Both the position numbers and the translations under genes were made by a program. 64,000 nt of DNA, from assembly GCA_035995025.1 (NCBI GenBank), contig DASYKY010000014.1, forward strand, positions 1-64,000, given 5' to 3'. The notes beneath the pieces are model-generated. The model was not told where the DNA came from, did no database searches, and saw only the letters and a program-made list of their open reading frames with translations. This DNA comes from Actinophytocola sp035995025 (lineage in GTDB: Bacteria > Actinomycetota > Actinomycetes > Mycobacteriales > Pseudonocardiaceae). Positions 28,504 to 36,545 of this stretch are shown in pieces (the stretch's first letter is position 1; each line of letters begins with the position of its first letter).

Positions 28504-29748
28504 TCAGTTCACCAGCGCGCGAGCGGCCCGCTCGACCGCGTCGAGCAGGAACCGCCGCTCGCGCTCGTCCAGCACCGCGGGCGGGGTCAGCCGCAGCACC
28601 CGGTCGGAGTTCAGCGAGTGGTTGGCGAGCACGCCCGCCTCCATCAGCTCCAGCAGCAGCTCGCCCGCGAGGCCCTCGACCGCGCACTCGATCCCGATCA
28701 GCAGGCCCACGCCGCGCACCTCGGCGACCGCGTCGCCGAGGATGTCCGTGCACAGCCGGCGCAGCTCGGCGAGCAGCCAGGTGCCGAGCCGGTCCGCGCG
28801 CGCCACCAGGTCGTCCTCGCGGATCGCCGCGATCGCCCCCTGCACGGCCGCCATGCCCAGCGGCGCGCCGGAGAACGTCGACGTGTGGATGAACGGGTCC
28901 CGGTCGAACGGCGCGAACGCCGCCTCGGTGGCGACCATCGCCGACACCGGCACCACGCCACCGCCGAGCGCCTTGCCGGACAGCAGCACGTCCGGCACCA
29001 CGCCCGCGCGGTCCGCGCCCCACCAGTGCCCGAGCCTGCCCAGGCCGGTCTGGATCTCGTCGAGCACCAGGAAAGCTCCGTGCTCCGCGCACAGCGCCGC
29101 CACCGCCGGCAGGTAGCCCGCGGGCGGGATGACCACGCCCGCCTCGCCCTGCACCGGCTCCACCAGCACGCACGCCTCGCCCGGACGCGCCGCCAGCACC
29201 GCGCCCAGCGCGGCCGCGTCGCCGTAGGGCACGTGCGACACGTCCGGCAGCAGCGGCTCGAACGGCCGCTGGAACACCGGCTTCGCGGTCGCCGACAGGG
29301 CGCCCATGGTCTTGCCGTGGTAACCGTCCACCATGGACACCAGGTGCCGCTTCCCGTTGGCCCGGGCCAGCTTGATGGCCGCCTCGACGGCCTCCGCGCC
29401 GCCGCACGCGAAGTGCACCCGGTCCAGCCCGGCCGGGGTGACCGACGCGAGCGCCTCGGCGGCCAGCGCCGCCTGCGGCTCCAGCAGCAGCCGGGTGGCG
29501 ACGGGGTTGCGGTCCAGCTGCTCGCGCACCGCCGCGACCACCCTCGGGTGCCGGGCACCGGTGATGAACACCCCGTAGCCGCCGCAGTTCAGCAGCTCGC
29601 GGCCGGACGCCGTGCGCACCCAGGCGCCCTCGGCTGAGACCTCGACGTCGCCGCCGAACATCTCGCCGAGCGCGGCGCGGCCGGCGGACAGGTGCCGCCG
29701 GTAGCCCGCCGCCACCTGGTCCGCGACCGGGTCCATGGTGGCTCGCAT
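28504..29748 (-). CDS. Class III aminotransferase (PLP)
   Basis: 414 residues. Ornithine/acetylornithine-type fold with CGGAEAVEAAIKLAR (phosphate-binding region), DGYHGKTMGALSAT, LVLDEIQTGLGR with the Asp that contacts the PLP nitrogen, and the Schiff-base lysine K259 in DVLLSGKALGGGVVP. ATG overlaps the stop of the flavoprotein gene (TGATG). Class III enzymes commonly aminate omega-aldehydes. Next to an aldehyde dehydrogenase-family gene and a dedicated ACP, amination of a fatty aldehyde to an alkylamine is the most economical role. Diamine or amino-acid precursor supply is the alternative. Confidence 0.9.
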   Translation of the reverse strand: MRATMDPVADQVAAGYRRHLSAGRAALGEMFGGDVEVSAEGAWVRTASGRELLNCGGYGVFITGARHPRVVAAVREQLDRNPVATRLLLEPQAALAAEALASVTPAGLDRVHFACGGAEAVEAAIKLARANGKRHLVSMVDGYHGKTMGALSATAKPVFQRPFEPLLPDVSHVPYGDAAALGAVLAARPGEACVLVEPVQGEAGVVIPPAGYLPAVAALCAEHGAFLVLDEIQTGLGRLGHWWGADRAGVVPDVLLSGKALGGGVVPVSAMVATEAAFAPFDRDPFIHTSTFSGAPLGMAAVQGAIAAIREDDLVARADRLGTWLLAELRRLCTDILGDAVAEVRGVGLLIGIECAVEGLAGELLLELMEAGVLANHSLNSDRVLRLTPPAVLDERERRFLLDAVERAARALVN

Positions 29749-30887
29749 CAGGTCACGACCATGGGGTACCCGTTGTAGAAGTCGACCAGGCCGGCGGCCG
29801 CGCTGCCGCGTGAGGGCGGGTGGAAGGCGATCGCGTGCGACGCGGCGGCCAGGTACGCGACGTCGCCGTTGCCGATGAACGCCATGCCGCCCAGCAGCTC
29901 GACGGCCTGGTTGACGCTCGCCGCGATCGCGTCCTGCACCGCGTAGCGGGTGACCAGCGCCGCGCCGAGCGTGTCGTTGTCGGTCTCGCCGTCCATCATC
30001 CGGCGCGCCAGGCCCTCGGTGAGCGCGCCGGCCGACTCGATCCGCACGGCCAGCGCCGCCCGGTCGGTCACGCTGCCCTTCGCGGCGCTGAGCACCTTCT
30101 CCACCAGCAGGCTCGCGATGCCGGTGTAGGCCGCGCACACGGTGAGCTGGAACCAGATCAGCCCGACCGTGGTCAGCTGGTCCATCGCCTCGGCGAGCTC
30201 CGGGTCCGGCGCGATGATCTGCTCGGGCGCCACCAGCACGTCGGTCAGCCGCACCTCGTTGCTCTCCGCGCCGTTCAGCGCGGGCGTCGACCAGAACGGG
30301 TGCACCGAGATGCCGGGCGTGTCCGCGGGCAGCATCAGCAGGCCCATCGCGACCGAGCCGTCCTCCTGCTCGATGCCCACGCTCGCGGTCAGCAGGTCCA
30401 TCGACCTCGACAGGCTGCACGGCTTCTTCGCGCCGTTGACCAGGTAGCCGCCCTCGACCGGCTCGGCCATCATCGTGGGCGACAGGATGCCCTGCGCCGT
30501 GCGGCCCTCGGCGAACCCGGACGCGACCAGCATCCGCTCGCCGACGACGCGGCGCAGCAGCAGCTCCTCGAGGTCCGAGCCGGCCCCGACCAGCTCCGCG
30601 ACGGCGAACAGCGTGCCGAGCGAGAAGTGGTGCATCATCGTCGCCACCGTCATCGACGGCGCGGTGGCCGCCAGCGCGCGGACCACCCGGGCGGCGTCCA
30701 GCGGCGTGGCGTCGAGCCCGCCGTAGGCCGCCGGCACGAGCAGGTTCGTGCCGCCGTGCGCGCGGAAGATCTCGATCGCCGGGCTGTCGGTGGACTCCAG
30801 CTCCGGCAGCGGGATCTCCGCCAGCTGCTGGCGCAGGCCCGGGAGCAGCTTGTCACAGGCGACCCGGTCCGCTTCCAGAAAATGCAT
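29748..30887 (-). CDS. Acyl-CoA dehydrogenase-superfamily flavoprotein, probable N-oxygenase (VlmH-like role)
   Basis: 379 residues with the three-domain acyl-CoA dehydrogenase layout: N-terminal helices, a beta domain (GFAEGRTAQGILSPT, GGYLVNGAKKPCSLSRSMDLL) and C-terminal helices (AVELLGGMAFIGNGDVAYLA). The C-terminal segment where dehydrogenases carry the catalytic glutamate reads SHAIAFHPPSRGSAAAGLVDF, with no Glu. That pattern fits the flavin-dependent monooxygenase branch to which isobutylamine N-hydroxylase VlmH belongs (recalled). Its place between the ALDH-family gene (1-base gap) and aminotransferase (1-base overlap) suggests N-hydroxylation of the amine. No flavin reductase gene adjoins, so FADH2 or FMNH2 would come from elsewhere. 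Confidence 0.82.
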   Translation of the reverse strand: MHFLEADRVACDKLLPGLRQQLAEIPLPELESTDSPAIEIFRAHGGTNLLVPAAYGGLDATPLDAARVVRALAATAPSMTVATMMHHFSLGTLFAVAELVGAGSDLEELLLRRVVGERMLVASGFAEGRTAQGILSPTMMAEPVEGGYLVNGAKKPCSLSRSMDLLTASVGIEQEDGSVAMGLLMLPADTPGISVHPFWSTPALNGAESNEVRLTDVLVAPEQIIAPDPELAEAMDQLTTVGLIWFQLTVCAAYTGIASLLVEKVLSAAKGSVTDRAALAVRIESAGALTEGLARRMMDGETDNDTLGAALVTRYAVQDAIAASVNQAVELLGGMAFIGNGDVAYLAAASHAIAFHPPSRGSAAAGLVDFYNGYPMVVT

Positions 30888-30888
30888 G

Positions 30889-32550
30889 TCAGCTCCTCGA
30901 TGGAGAATGGTCTGTGCCGAACACGGCGTCGCGCGGCCGGATCCCGGTCGCCCGGGACACGCCCTGCAGGTGCGAGGTGCGCAACATCGGGTAGTTGGCC
31001 TCGCCGAACGCGCCGCCGGTGAGCCCGGTGCCGCCGTGGGTGGGCAGGTAGGGCAGAAAGCCGATGTGCGAATCGTTGATCTTGAGCACGCCGCCGTTCG
31101 TGGTGCGCGCGGTGAACCGGTCGATGACCGCGTCGTCGCCCGCCCACAGGGAGTTCCGCAGCCCGTAGGGGTTGGTGTTGACGTGCTCGAGCACGCGGTC
31201 GAGCAGATCGGCGCCCGGCTCGGGGACGATCACCGGCAGCAGCGGGAAGAACGTCTCCCCGCGCACCGCGTCGATCTCCCGGCAGCCGGCCAGACCGTCC
31301 ACACGCAACACCGTGGGCTCGAGGAACAGGCCGGTGTCGCACGGCGTGCCGTCGACGTCGAGCCGCCGCGCGCCGTGCACCAGCGTGGCGCCGCGGTCGA
31401 GCGCGTCGCGCACGTAGGCGAAGAAGCGCTCGCTGCGCAGCACGGGGGAGAGCAGCACGCCCTCCTCGTCCGGGTAGCCCGGGTGGATGGCCGCGGCGGC
31501 GGTCCGCACCCGGGCCAGCAGCTCGTCGGCGATGTCCGGGTGGGCCACGACCTGGTTGGGCACCATGCAGATCTGGCCGGAGCCGTAGAAGCACTCGGTC
31601 AGCGCCTCGGTCGCCGCGTCGAGGTCCGCGTCGCGCCACACGACCACGCAGTCGTTGCCGGCCAGCTCCAGGACCGGCTTCTTGCCGCGCGCCACGCAGT
31701 CGCGCTCCAGCTCCAGCCCGCGCTCCACGTCGCCGGTGAAGAAGATGTCCGCCACGTGCGGGCTGTCCAGCCAGGTCCGCAGCACCGGGCCGGGGCGGGC
31801 GCAGAAGAAGTTCAGCGCCCCCTCGGGCGCGCCCAGCTCGCGCAGTGCGGGCACGACCAGCTCGCGCAGCGCGAACATCACACCGAGCGGCGCGCTGCGC
31901 GGCGCCCGGACGACGACCGCGTTGCCGGACAGCAGCGGGGTGACGCCGAACAGCGCGCTCGCGGCCGGCGCGTTCTGCGGCGGGTTCACGCACACCACGC
32001 CGTCCGCGACCCGGCGCACGGTCAGCGTGCGACTGCCGTGCCGGAACTCCTGGTGCAGCTGGGCGGCGCAGAAGTCGAGCGTCTCGGGGCTGAACAGCTC
32101 CAGCAGCCCGGCCACCTGCCAGCGGGCGAGCGCCGCCGGGCTGCCCTCCGCGACGAGCAGGTCGACGAGGTCGTCGCGGCGGGCCCGCACCCGCGCGCGG
32201 ACCAGCTCGCCGAGCCGCATCCGGGTGGCGAGCGGGGTAGCGGCCCACTCGGGCGCGGCCGCGGCGGCGTGCTCCAGCGCCGCCGCAACGGTTTCCGCGT
32301 CCGCGAGCGCGCAGCGGCCCACGACATCGCGCCCGGCGTCCGCTGTGGACGCCGTGGACGCCGCGTCGTCGCCCCGCTCGAGCCGGCGCTTGAGCGTCAG
32401 GCTCGCGAACACGTCGGTCAGGATCGACCGGGTGCTCACGGTGTAGAGGTAGCGCCCGGAATCCACGTCCCGGCCGCCCACGTGCGAAAGGTACGTGGGC
32501 ACCGGTTCGCCGTGGGTTCGCGGCACACCACCGGCCAGGCTCAGCGTCAC
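30889..32550 (-). CDS. Aldehyde dehydrogenase-family enzyme, possible acyl-ACP/CoA reductase
   Basis: 553 residues. ALDH fold with VCVNPPQNAPAASALFGV in place of the usual PWN cofactor motif, FFTGDVERGLEL, Glu in PVLELAGNDCVVVW, the nucleophile Cys in GSGQICMVPNQVV and a KINDSHIGFLPYLPTHGG terminal block. The usual PWNFP-type segment is replaced by a PPQNAP motif. Start GTG at 32550, without a clear ribosome binding site, making a leaderless or weakly translated first gene plausible. As the first gene of the ten-gene operon, it could reduce an acyl thioester to the aldehyde that the aminotransferase needs, or oxidise an aldehyde; sequence alone cannot decide direction. Confidence 0.8.
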   Translation of the reverse strand: MTLSLAGGVPRTHGEPVPTYLSHVGGRDVDSGRYLYTVSTRSILTDVFASLTLKRRLERGDDAASTASTADAGRDVVGRCALADAETVAAALEHAAAAAPEWAATPLATRMRLGELVRARVRARRDDLVDLLVAEGSPAALARWQVAGLLELFSPETLDFCAAQLHQEFRHGSRTLTVRRVADGVVCVNPPQNAPAASALFGVTPLLSGNAVVVRAPRSAPLGVMFALRELVVPALRELGAPEGALNFFCARPGPVLRTWLDSPHVADIFFTGDVERGLELERDCVARGKKPVLELAGNDCVVVWRDADLDAATEALTECFYGSGQICMVPNQVVAHPDIADELLARVRTAAAAIHPGYPDEEGVLLSPVLRSERFFAYVRDALDRGATLVHGARRLDVDGTPCDTGLFLEPTVLRVDGLAGCREIDAVRGETFFPLLPVIVPEPGADLLDRVLEHVNTNPYGLRNSLWAGDDAVIDRFTARTTNGGVLKINDSHIGFLPYLPTHGGTGLTGGAFGEANYPMLRTSHLQGVSRATGIRPRDAVFGTDHSPSRS

Positions 32551-32734
32551 GAATTCGAGTCTGACAACGAGTCCTGATGTGCCACTGACAGCGGACTCGG
32601 GCCCGGCCCGGCCGGTCTCCTGGTGCTGACGTGTGGCTGATCCGCTGGTCGCGAGGGGTTTGTCGAGGCCCGCCACGCGGCCGGATACTCGATGAGGCGG
32701 AAAGTAGCAGGAACGGCAGATCGGTGGATCGAGA

Positions 32735-33721
32735 ATGACTACGGCTACGGTTGAAATCGATTCGCTGCATTCCCTCGTGGCGGCGTACGCGGACAATCCG
32801 AGCGCATTCCTGGCGCTGAACTCGGGCAACGAGCACTTCACCGCGCCGGGGCTGCCCGGCGTCGTGGTGTACCGCCGCGCCGGGCGTCACCTGGTGGTCT
32901 TCGGCGCCCCGTTCGGCCCGGACCCGGCCGCGCTGCTGCGCGCGTTCACCGGCTTCGCCCGCGCCGGGCGGCGCAAGGTCGTCGCGATCCAGGCCCAGGC
33001 GTCCGATGTGGACACCTATGCGGCGGCGGGCTTCACGGTGAACCAGGTCGGCGCGTCCTACGCGGTCGACCTCGCCGCGTTCACGCTGCGCGGGTCCCGG
33101 TTCGTCCGGCTGCGCAACAAGATCTCCCGCGCCACCCGAAGCGGCCTCGTCGTCGGCGAGGTGCCGTACGGGGAGTGGGCGGACGAGCTGGCCGCCCTCG
33201 ACGCGGAGTGGTTGCGCGCCAAGGGCAAGCACGCGAAGCCGCTGGAGTTCCTGGTCGGCGAGTACGGCGGACCGGTGCAGCACGCCCGCCGCCTCTTCGC
33301 CGGCACCATCGGCGGCGAGCTCGTCGGCTACATCTCCTACTCGCCCGCCTACGGCAGCCGTCCCGGCTGGCTGCACGACCTGTCGCGGCGGCGGCCGAGC
33401 GCGCCGCCCGGCGTGATGGAGGCGATCAACGCGACGGCCATCGACACCTTCCGCGCGGAGGGCGCGGCCTGGCTGCACTTCGGCTTCACGCCGTTCACCG
33501 GCCTGTCGCCCGACCTCGAGCACCCCGCGCGCAGCGGCTGGTTCGCCCGGCTCGTCGGCCTGCTCGCCCGCCGCGGCGCGGCCGTCTACCCGGCCGCGAC
33601 CCAGCTCGCGTACAAGCACAAGTGGGCCCCGCACGCGGTGCTGCCCGAGTACGTGGCGTTCTCCGGCGGCGCGAGCCTGACGGCGTTCCTGCAGGTCTTC
33701 CGCGCCTCGAACGCGCTATGA
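32735..33721 (+). CDS. DUF2156 aminoacyl-tRNA-dependent transferase-like protein (MprF C-terminal/VlmA type)
   Basis: 328 residues, soluble, with the double-GNAT pattern of lysyl-phosphatidylglycerol synthase catalytic domains: RRKVVAIQAQASDVDTYAAAGF, then FVRLRNKISRATRSGLVV and the signature-like C-terminus TQLAYKHKWAPHAVLPEYVAF, comparable to the KFxPxWxPRY region of MprF. There is no MprF membrane part. VlmA of valanimycin, recalled as an MprF homologue, moves serine from seryl-tRNA to an alkylhydroxylamine. Divergent from the operon across 184 bases, ATG preceded by GGATCGAG. I infer O-aminoacylation of the pathway hydroxylamine. Lipid aminoacylation is the main alternative. Confidence 0.8.
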   Translation: MTTATVEIDSLHSLVAAYADNPSAFLALNSGNEHFTAPGLPGVVVYRRAGRHLVVFGAPFGPDPAALLRAFTGFARAGRRKVVAIQAQASDVDTYAAAGFTVNQVGASYAVDLAAFTLRGSRFVRLRNKISRATRSGLVVGEVPYGEWADELAALDAEWLRAKGKHAKPLEFLVGEYGGPVQHARRLFAGTIGGELVGYISYSPAYGSRPGWLHDLSRRRPSAPPGVMEAINATAIDTFRAEGAAWLHFGFTPFTGLSPDLEHPARSGWFARLVGLLARRGAAVYPAATQLAYKHKWAPHAVLPEYVAFSGGASLTAFLQVFRASNAL

Positions 33722-33865
33722 CCCACCCCAGGCCCCGGCCCCGCTCGAGCCCGGCCTCGCGCGGGGGTCGGGCGCGGGTCAGGGGGTCAGGTGTGCGTCA
33801 TCGGGGCGTCAGCAGGCCCGTCGAGCATTCCGCGACGGGGGCATGCTGACAGGAGGCGGGGCGAG

Positions 33866-34705
33866 ATGACGGACAGGCACTTGTCACCCGTGCGTTCGCG
33901 CACGGTCATCTTCAAGCTGTTCGGGTCCGTGGGGGTGGTGTCCGAGGGGCGGTTGCTGGCGATCCAGGGCGGCAGGCAGCGCACGCTCCTGGCCACCCTG
34001 CTGATCAACTCGGGCAAGGTCGTCACGAAGGAGCAGTTCTTCGAGGAGCTGTGGGAGGGCAGGCCGCTCGTCAAGGCGAACAACGCGCTGCAGGCCCTGG
34101 TCACCCGGTTACGGAAGCTCCTGCGCGCCACGTTCGGCGACGAGTTCGCCGGCGAGCGGCTGATCACGCTGCCCACCGGGTACGTGCTGCACGCGGACAC
34201 CGAGGAGATCGACGCGAAGCTGTTCGAGCACCTGGTCAGCCTGGCGCACAACGACCTGGCCACCGACCCGGTCAAGGCGCGCGACCTGCTCACCGAGGCG
34301 CTCGACCTCTGGGACGGCCCGGTGCTGGAAGGCGTGGCGGGCGGTCCGCTGTGCCACAGTTCGGTGCTGCACTACGAGGAGAGCAGGCTCTCGGCCATCG
34401 AGGACAAGTTCCACGCCTGCATCGTGGCCGGCATCCAGGGCGGCGCGATCAGCGAGCTGAAGAAGATGGCCATGCTCTACCCGTGGCGCGAACGGCTCGC
34501 CGAGATGCTCATGATCGCCCTCTATCGTTCCGGCCGGCAGGCAGACGCGCTGCGCGAGTACAACCTCGTTCGACGCCGGCTCGTGGACGAACTGGGAATG
34601 GAACCCTCGGCAATGCTCCAAGATCGGATGCAGGCCATTCTCAATCACGACCCGTCGCTGGACCTCGTTCCGGAGGTAGGACGGGCCCGCCGGGCGGCCG
34701 GATAA
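33866..34705 (+). CDS. SARP-family regulator (AfsR/BTAD type) 1
   Basis: 279 residues: OmpR-like winged helix (IFKLFGSVGVVSEGRLL, RQRTLLATLLINSGKVVTKEQFFEELW, about 15-105) followed by a bacterial transcriptional activation domain (KLFEHLVSLAHNDLATDPVKARDLLTEALDLWDGPVL to about 260). No ATPase domain, so a small SARP. ATG with AGGAGG upstream. It lies between the DUF2156 gene and a second SARP, which points to pathway-specific activation of the azoxy-type cluster. It resembles its neighbour only moderately, so the two are not a recent duplication. Confidence 0.88.
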   Translation: MTDRHLSPVRSRTVIFKLFGSVGVVSEGRLLAIQGGRQRTLLATLLINSGKVVTKEQFFEELWEGRPLVKANNALQALVTRLRKLLRATFGDEFAGERLITLPTGYVLHADTEEIDAKLFEHLVSLAHNDLATDPVKARDLLTEALDLWDGPVLEGVAGGPLCHSSVLHYEESRLSAIEDKFHACIVAGIQGGAISELKKMAMLYPWRERLAEMLMIALYRSGRQADALREYNLVRRRLVDELGMEPSAMLQDRMQAILNHDPSLDLVPEVGRARRAAG

Positions 34706-34813
34706 CTGATTGCTACGGCACATTTCTCGACCCAGAGTGACAGCCCTGGCGCATATGTCCGGGTCATGAGCGCGTACGGTTACTTCCGTGCTGACGTGCG
34801 CAAACCTTGAAGA

Positions 34814-34845
34814 TCAATAGAAACCAACCGGGCGGTTTCTATTGA
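34814..34845. promoter_or_regulatory. ARE-like operator 1 (32-bp palindrome)
   Basis: Arms TCAATAGAAACC (34814-34825) and GGTTTCTATTGA (34834-34845) pair perfectly over 12 bp around an 8-base centre AACCGGGC. Inner geometry AAACC-N8-GGTTT, as in butyrolactone-receptor boxes. Its right arm overlaps a TTGACA -35 element. Confidence 0.75.
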
Positions 34846-34872
34846 CAAACCGGGCGGTCGGTTTTGTAGTCT
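34842..34872 (+). promoter_or_regulatory. Promoter of SARP 2 with ARE-like operator 2
   Basis: TTGACA at 34842-34847 and TGTAGT (34865-34870) or TAGTCT (34867-34872) as -10. Between them lies AAACC (34847-34851), 8 bases, GGTTT (34860-34864), the same geometry as the first box. A bound receptor would block RNA polymerase directly. Confidence 0.7.
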
Positions 34873-34945
34873 TGAGGAGCGGCCGAGCCGTTGCCGATCA
34901 AACCGGTTGGCAGTCGGTCGCGACGAAAGGCCTCAGGAGACCGAA

Positions 34946-35767
34946 GTGGACATTGACGTTTTAGGGCCCCTAGTCGCCCGCGAAGGTGGCACGTCGGTGG
35001 TCCCCACCGCCGCCAAGCCCCGTAAGGTGTTGGCAATGCTCACCGTGCACGCCGACCAGGTGGTGCCGATGGCGTCGCTGTTCGAGGAGCTGTGGGGCGA
35101 GAACATCCCGCGCAGCGCCAACACGACGGTGCAGACCTACATCCTCCACCTGCGCAACCTCATCGGTGCGGCACTCGACCAGTCGCCTGCAGATGGTCCG
35201 AAGGACGCGAAGCGCATCCTGGTCACCTACCCCGGCGGATACCTCCTGGACACCATGGGCGGCCGGGTGGACGTACACGACTTCGACCGGCTGGCCGCGC
35301 TGGGGCACCGCGCACGGGAGATGGGCGACTACGAGGCCGCGTCGCGCAACTTCACCGAGGCCCTTTCGATCTGGCGGGGTCGCGCCCTCGTCGACGTGCA
35401 GACCGGCTCGCTGCTGGAGGTCGAGTCGCACCGGCTGGAGGAGGCCCGGCTGAACGTGCTGGATCGCCGCATCGACGCGGACCTGCGCCTGGGGCGCCAC
35501 CACGAGCTGCTGGGCGAGCTCGCGGGTCTCGTCGGCCGCTACCGCACGCACGAGGGGCTGCACGCACACCTGATGCTGGCGCTGTACCGGTCCGGTCGCC
35601 GCGGCGAGGCGATCGACGTCTACCGTCGCATGCGCACGGGCCTGGTGAACGAGCTCGGTCTCGAGCCGTCTCCGAGCCTGCGCAGGTTACAGCACGCGAT
35701 CCTCATGTCGGATCGACGGCTCGCCGAGGTCAGTACCGAGGCGGCCGCGCTGGACCGAGCGGGTTGA
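34946..35767 (+). CDS. SARP-family regulator 2, under ARE control
   Basis: 273 residues, starting with GTG 7 bases after AGGAG. Winged helix DIDVLGPLVAREGGTSVVPTAAKPRKVLAMLTVHADQVV and the BTAD domain (FDRLAALGHRAREMGDYEAASRNFTEALSIWRG; LMLALYRSGRRGEAIDVYRRM). This is the canonical small SARP like those activated by butyrolactone signalling. Its promoter carries two tandem ARE-like boxes, so release of an ArpA/ScbR-like receptor should switch it on. A strong terminator hairpin follows. It is the most likely master activator of the adjacent biosynthetic operon. Confidence 0.9.
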   Translation: MDIDVLGPLVAREGGTSVVPTAAKPRKVLAMLTVHADQVVPMASLFEELWGENIPRSANTTVQTYILHLRNLIGAALDQSPADGPKDAKRILVTYPGGYLLDTMGGRVDVHDFDRLAALGHRAREMGDYEAASRNFTEALSIWRGRALVDVQTGSLLEVESHRLEEARLNVLDRRIDADLRLGRHHELLGELAGLVGRYRTHEGLHAHLMLALYRSGRRGEAIDVYRRMRTGLVNELGLEPSPSLRRLQHAILMSDRRLAEVSTEAAALDRAG

Positions 35768-35790
35768 GCACTTGGGCACGCAACTAGGAC

Positions 35791-35825
35791 CCAAAGTAGG
35801 GCTGCGGCGACGCGCCCTACTTTGG
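35791..35825 (+). terminator. Terminator hairpin after SARP 2
   Basis: 12-bp perfect stem, CCAAAGTAGGGC at 35791-35802 with its complement at 35814-35825 and an 11-base loop, 23 bases after the stop. Confidence 0.8.
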
Positions 35826-35861
35826 CATGTTGGCTTGGGTGAGAGCCCTCGGAAGGATGCT

Positions 35862-35880
35862 CCGCTCAACGGTTGAGCGG
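35862..35880. promoter_or_regulatory. Palindrome upstream of the TetR gene
   Basis: CCGCTCAAC, one base, GTTGAGCGG: 9-bp perfect arms, 22 bases before the GTG start of the first TetR gene. GTTGAGCGG recurs once upstream of the LuxR-type gene (41650-41658). Confidence 0.55.
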
Positions 35881-35902
35881 ATCGTGACCCCGGGGACGTG
35901 TC

Positions 35903-36535
35903 GTGACAAAACAGTCGAGAGCGGTGAACACCCGCCTGCACCTGGTGCGGTCGGCGGCGGAACTGTTCGACCGCAACGGTTTCTCGGGCGCGACGCTCGA
36001 GGACGTCAGCCGCGCGGCGGGAGTCACGAAGGGCGCGTTCTACTTCCACTTCTCCTCAAAGGACGAGCTGGTCGGGGCGATCCAGGCGGAGGCGTGCACG
36101 ATGCTGCGCACCACCGTCTATCGCCTGCTGGACAACGCCGTTCCGGTGTTGCAGTCCCTCGTGGACCTTTCGCACGAGCTCGCGCGCTGGCTGGAGACCG
36201 AACCGGTCGTGCGCGCGAGCCTGCGCACGGCGCGCGAGTGCGGGCACCGCGGTTCGCCCTTCCTGGACTTCTACGTCGACCTGCTGTCCAGCGTGGAGAC
36301 GATGCTGGTCAGCGCGGAACAGTCGGGCGGCCTCGACGAGCGCGTCGGAGTCGAGCAGGCGAGCACGCTGATCCTCACCGCGATCGCCGGAACCGAGATG
36401 TTGTGGTGGTCGGGCATCCGGAACGGCAGCGTGCGGGACAACTTCACGCAGATGTGGGCACTGCTGCTGCCCGTGCTGTCGCCGGCCGGCGACGCCGGCA
36501 AGATCGACCCGGCGGGGCGCACGCCGCCGGAGTGA
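35903..36535 (+). CDS. TetR regulator, ArpA/ScbR-like (butyrolactone-receptor family)
   Basis: 210 residues. HTH at the N-terminus: TRLHLVRSAAELFDRNGFSGATLEDVSRAAGVTKGAFYFHFSSKDEL, the arrangement of autoregulator receptors. The ligand half is shorter on tryptophans than classical receptors but keeps a buried pair (TEMLWWSGIRNG). GTG start with GGGGA upstream. It lies tail to tail with the second receptor-like gene, 10 bases apart. It may be a true receptor or a pseudo-receptor that senses pathway products; the perfect palindrome upstream suggests autoregulation distinct from the ARE boxes. Confidence 0.85.
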   Translation: MTKQSRAVNTRLHLVRSAAELFDRNGFSGATLEDVSRAAGVTKGAFYFHFSSKDELVGAIQAEACTMLRTTVYRLLDNAVPVLQSLVDLSHELARWLETEPVVRASLRTARECGHRGSPFLDFYVDLLSSVETMLVSAEQSGGLDERVGVEQASTLILTAIAGTEMLWWSGIRNGSVRDNFTQMWALLLPVLSPAGDAGKIDPAGRTPPE

Positions 36536-36545
36536 CGCGAGCCGG

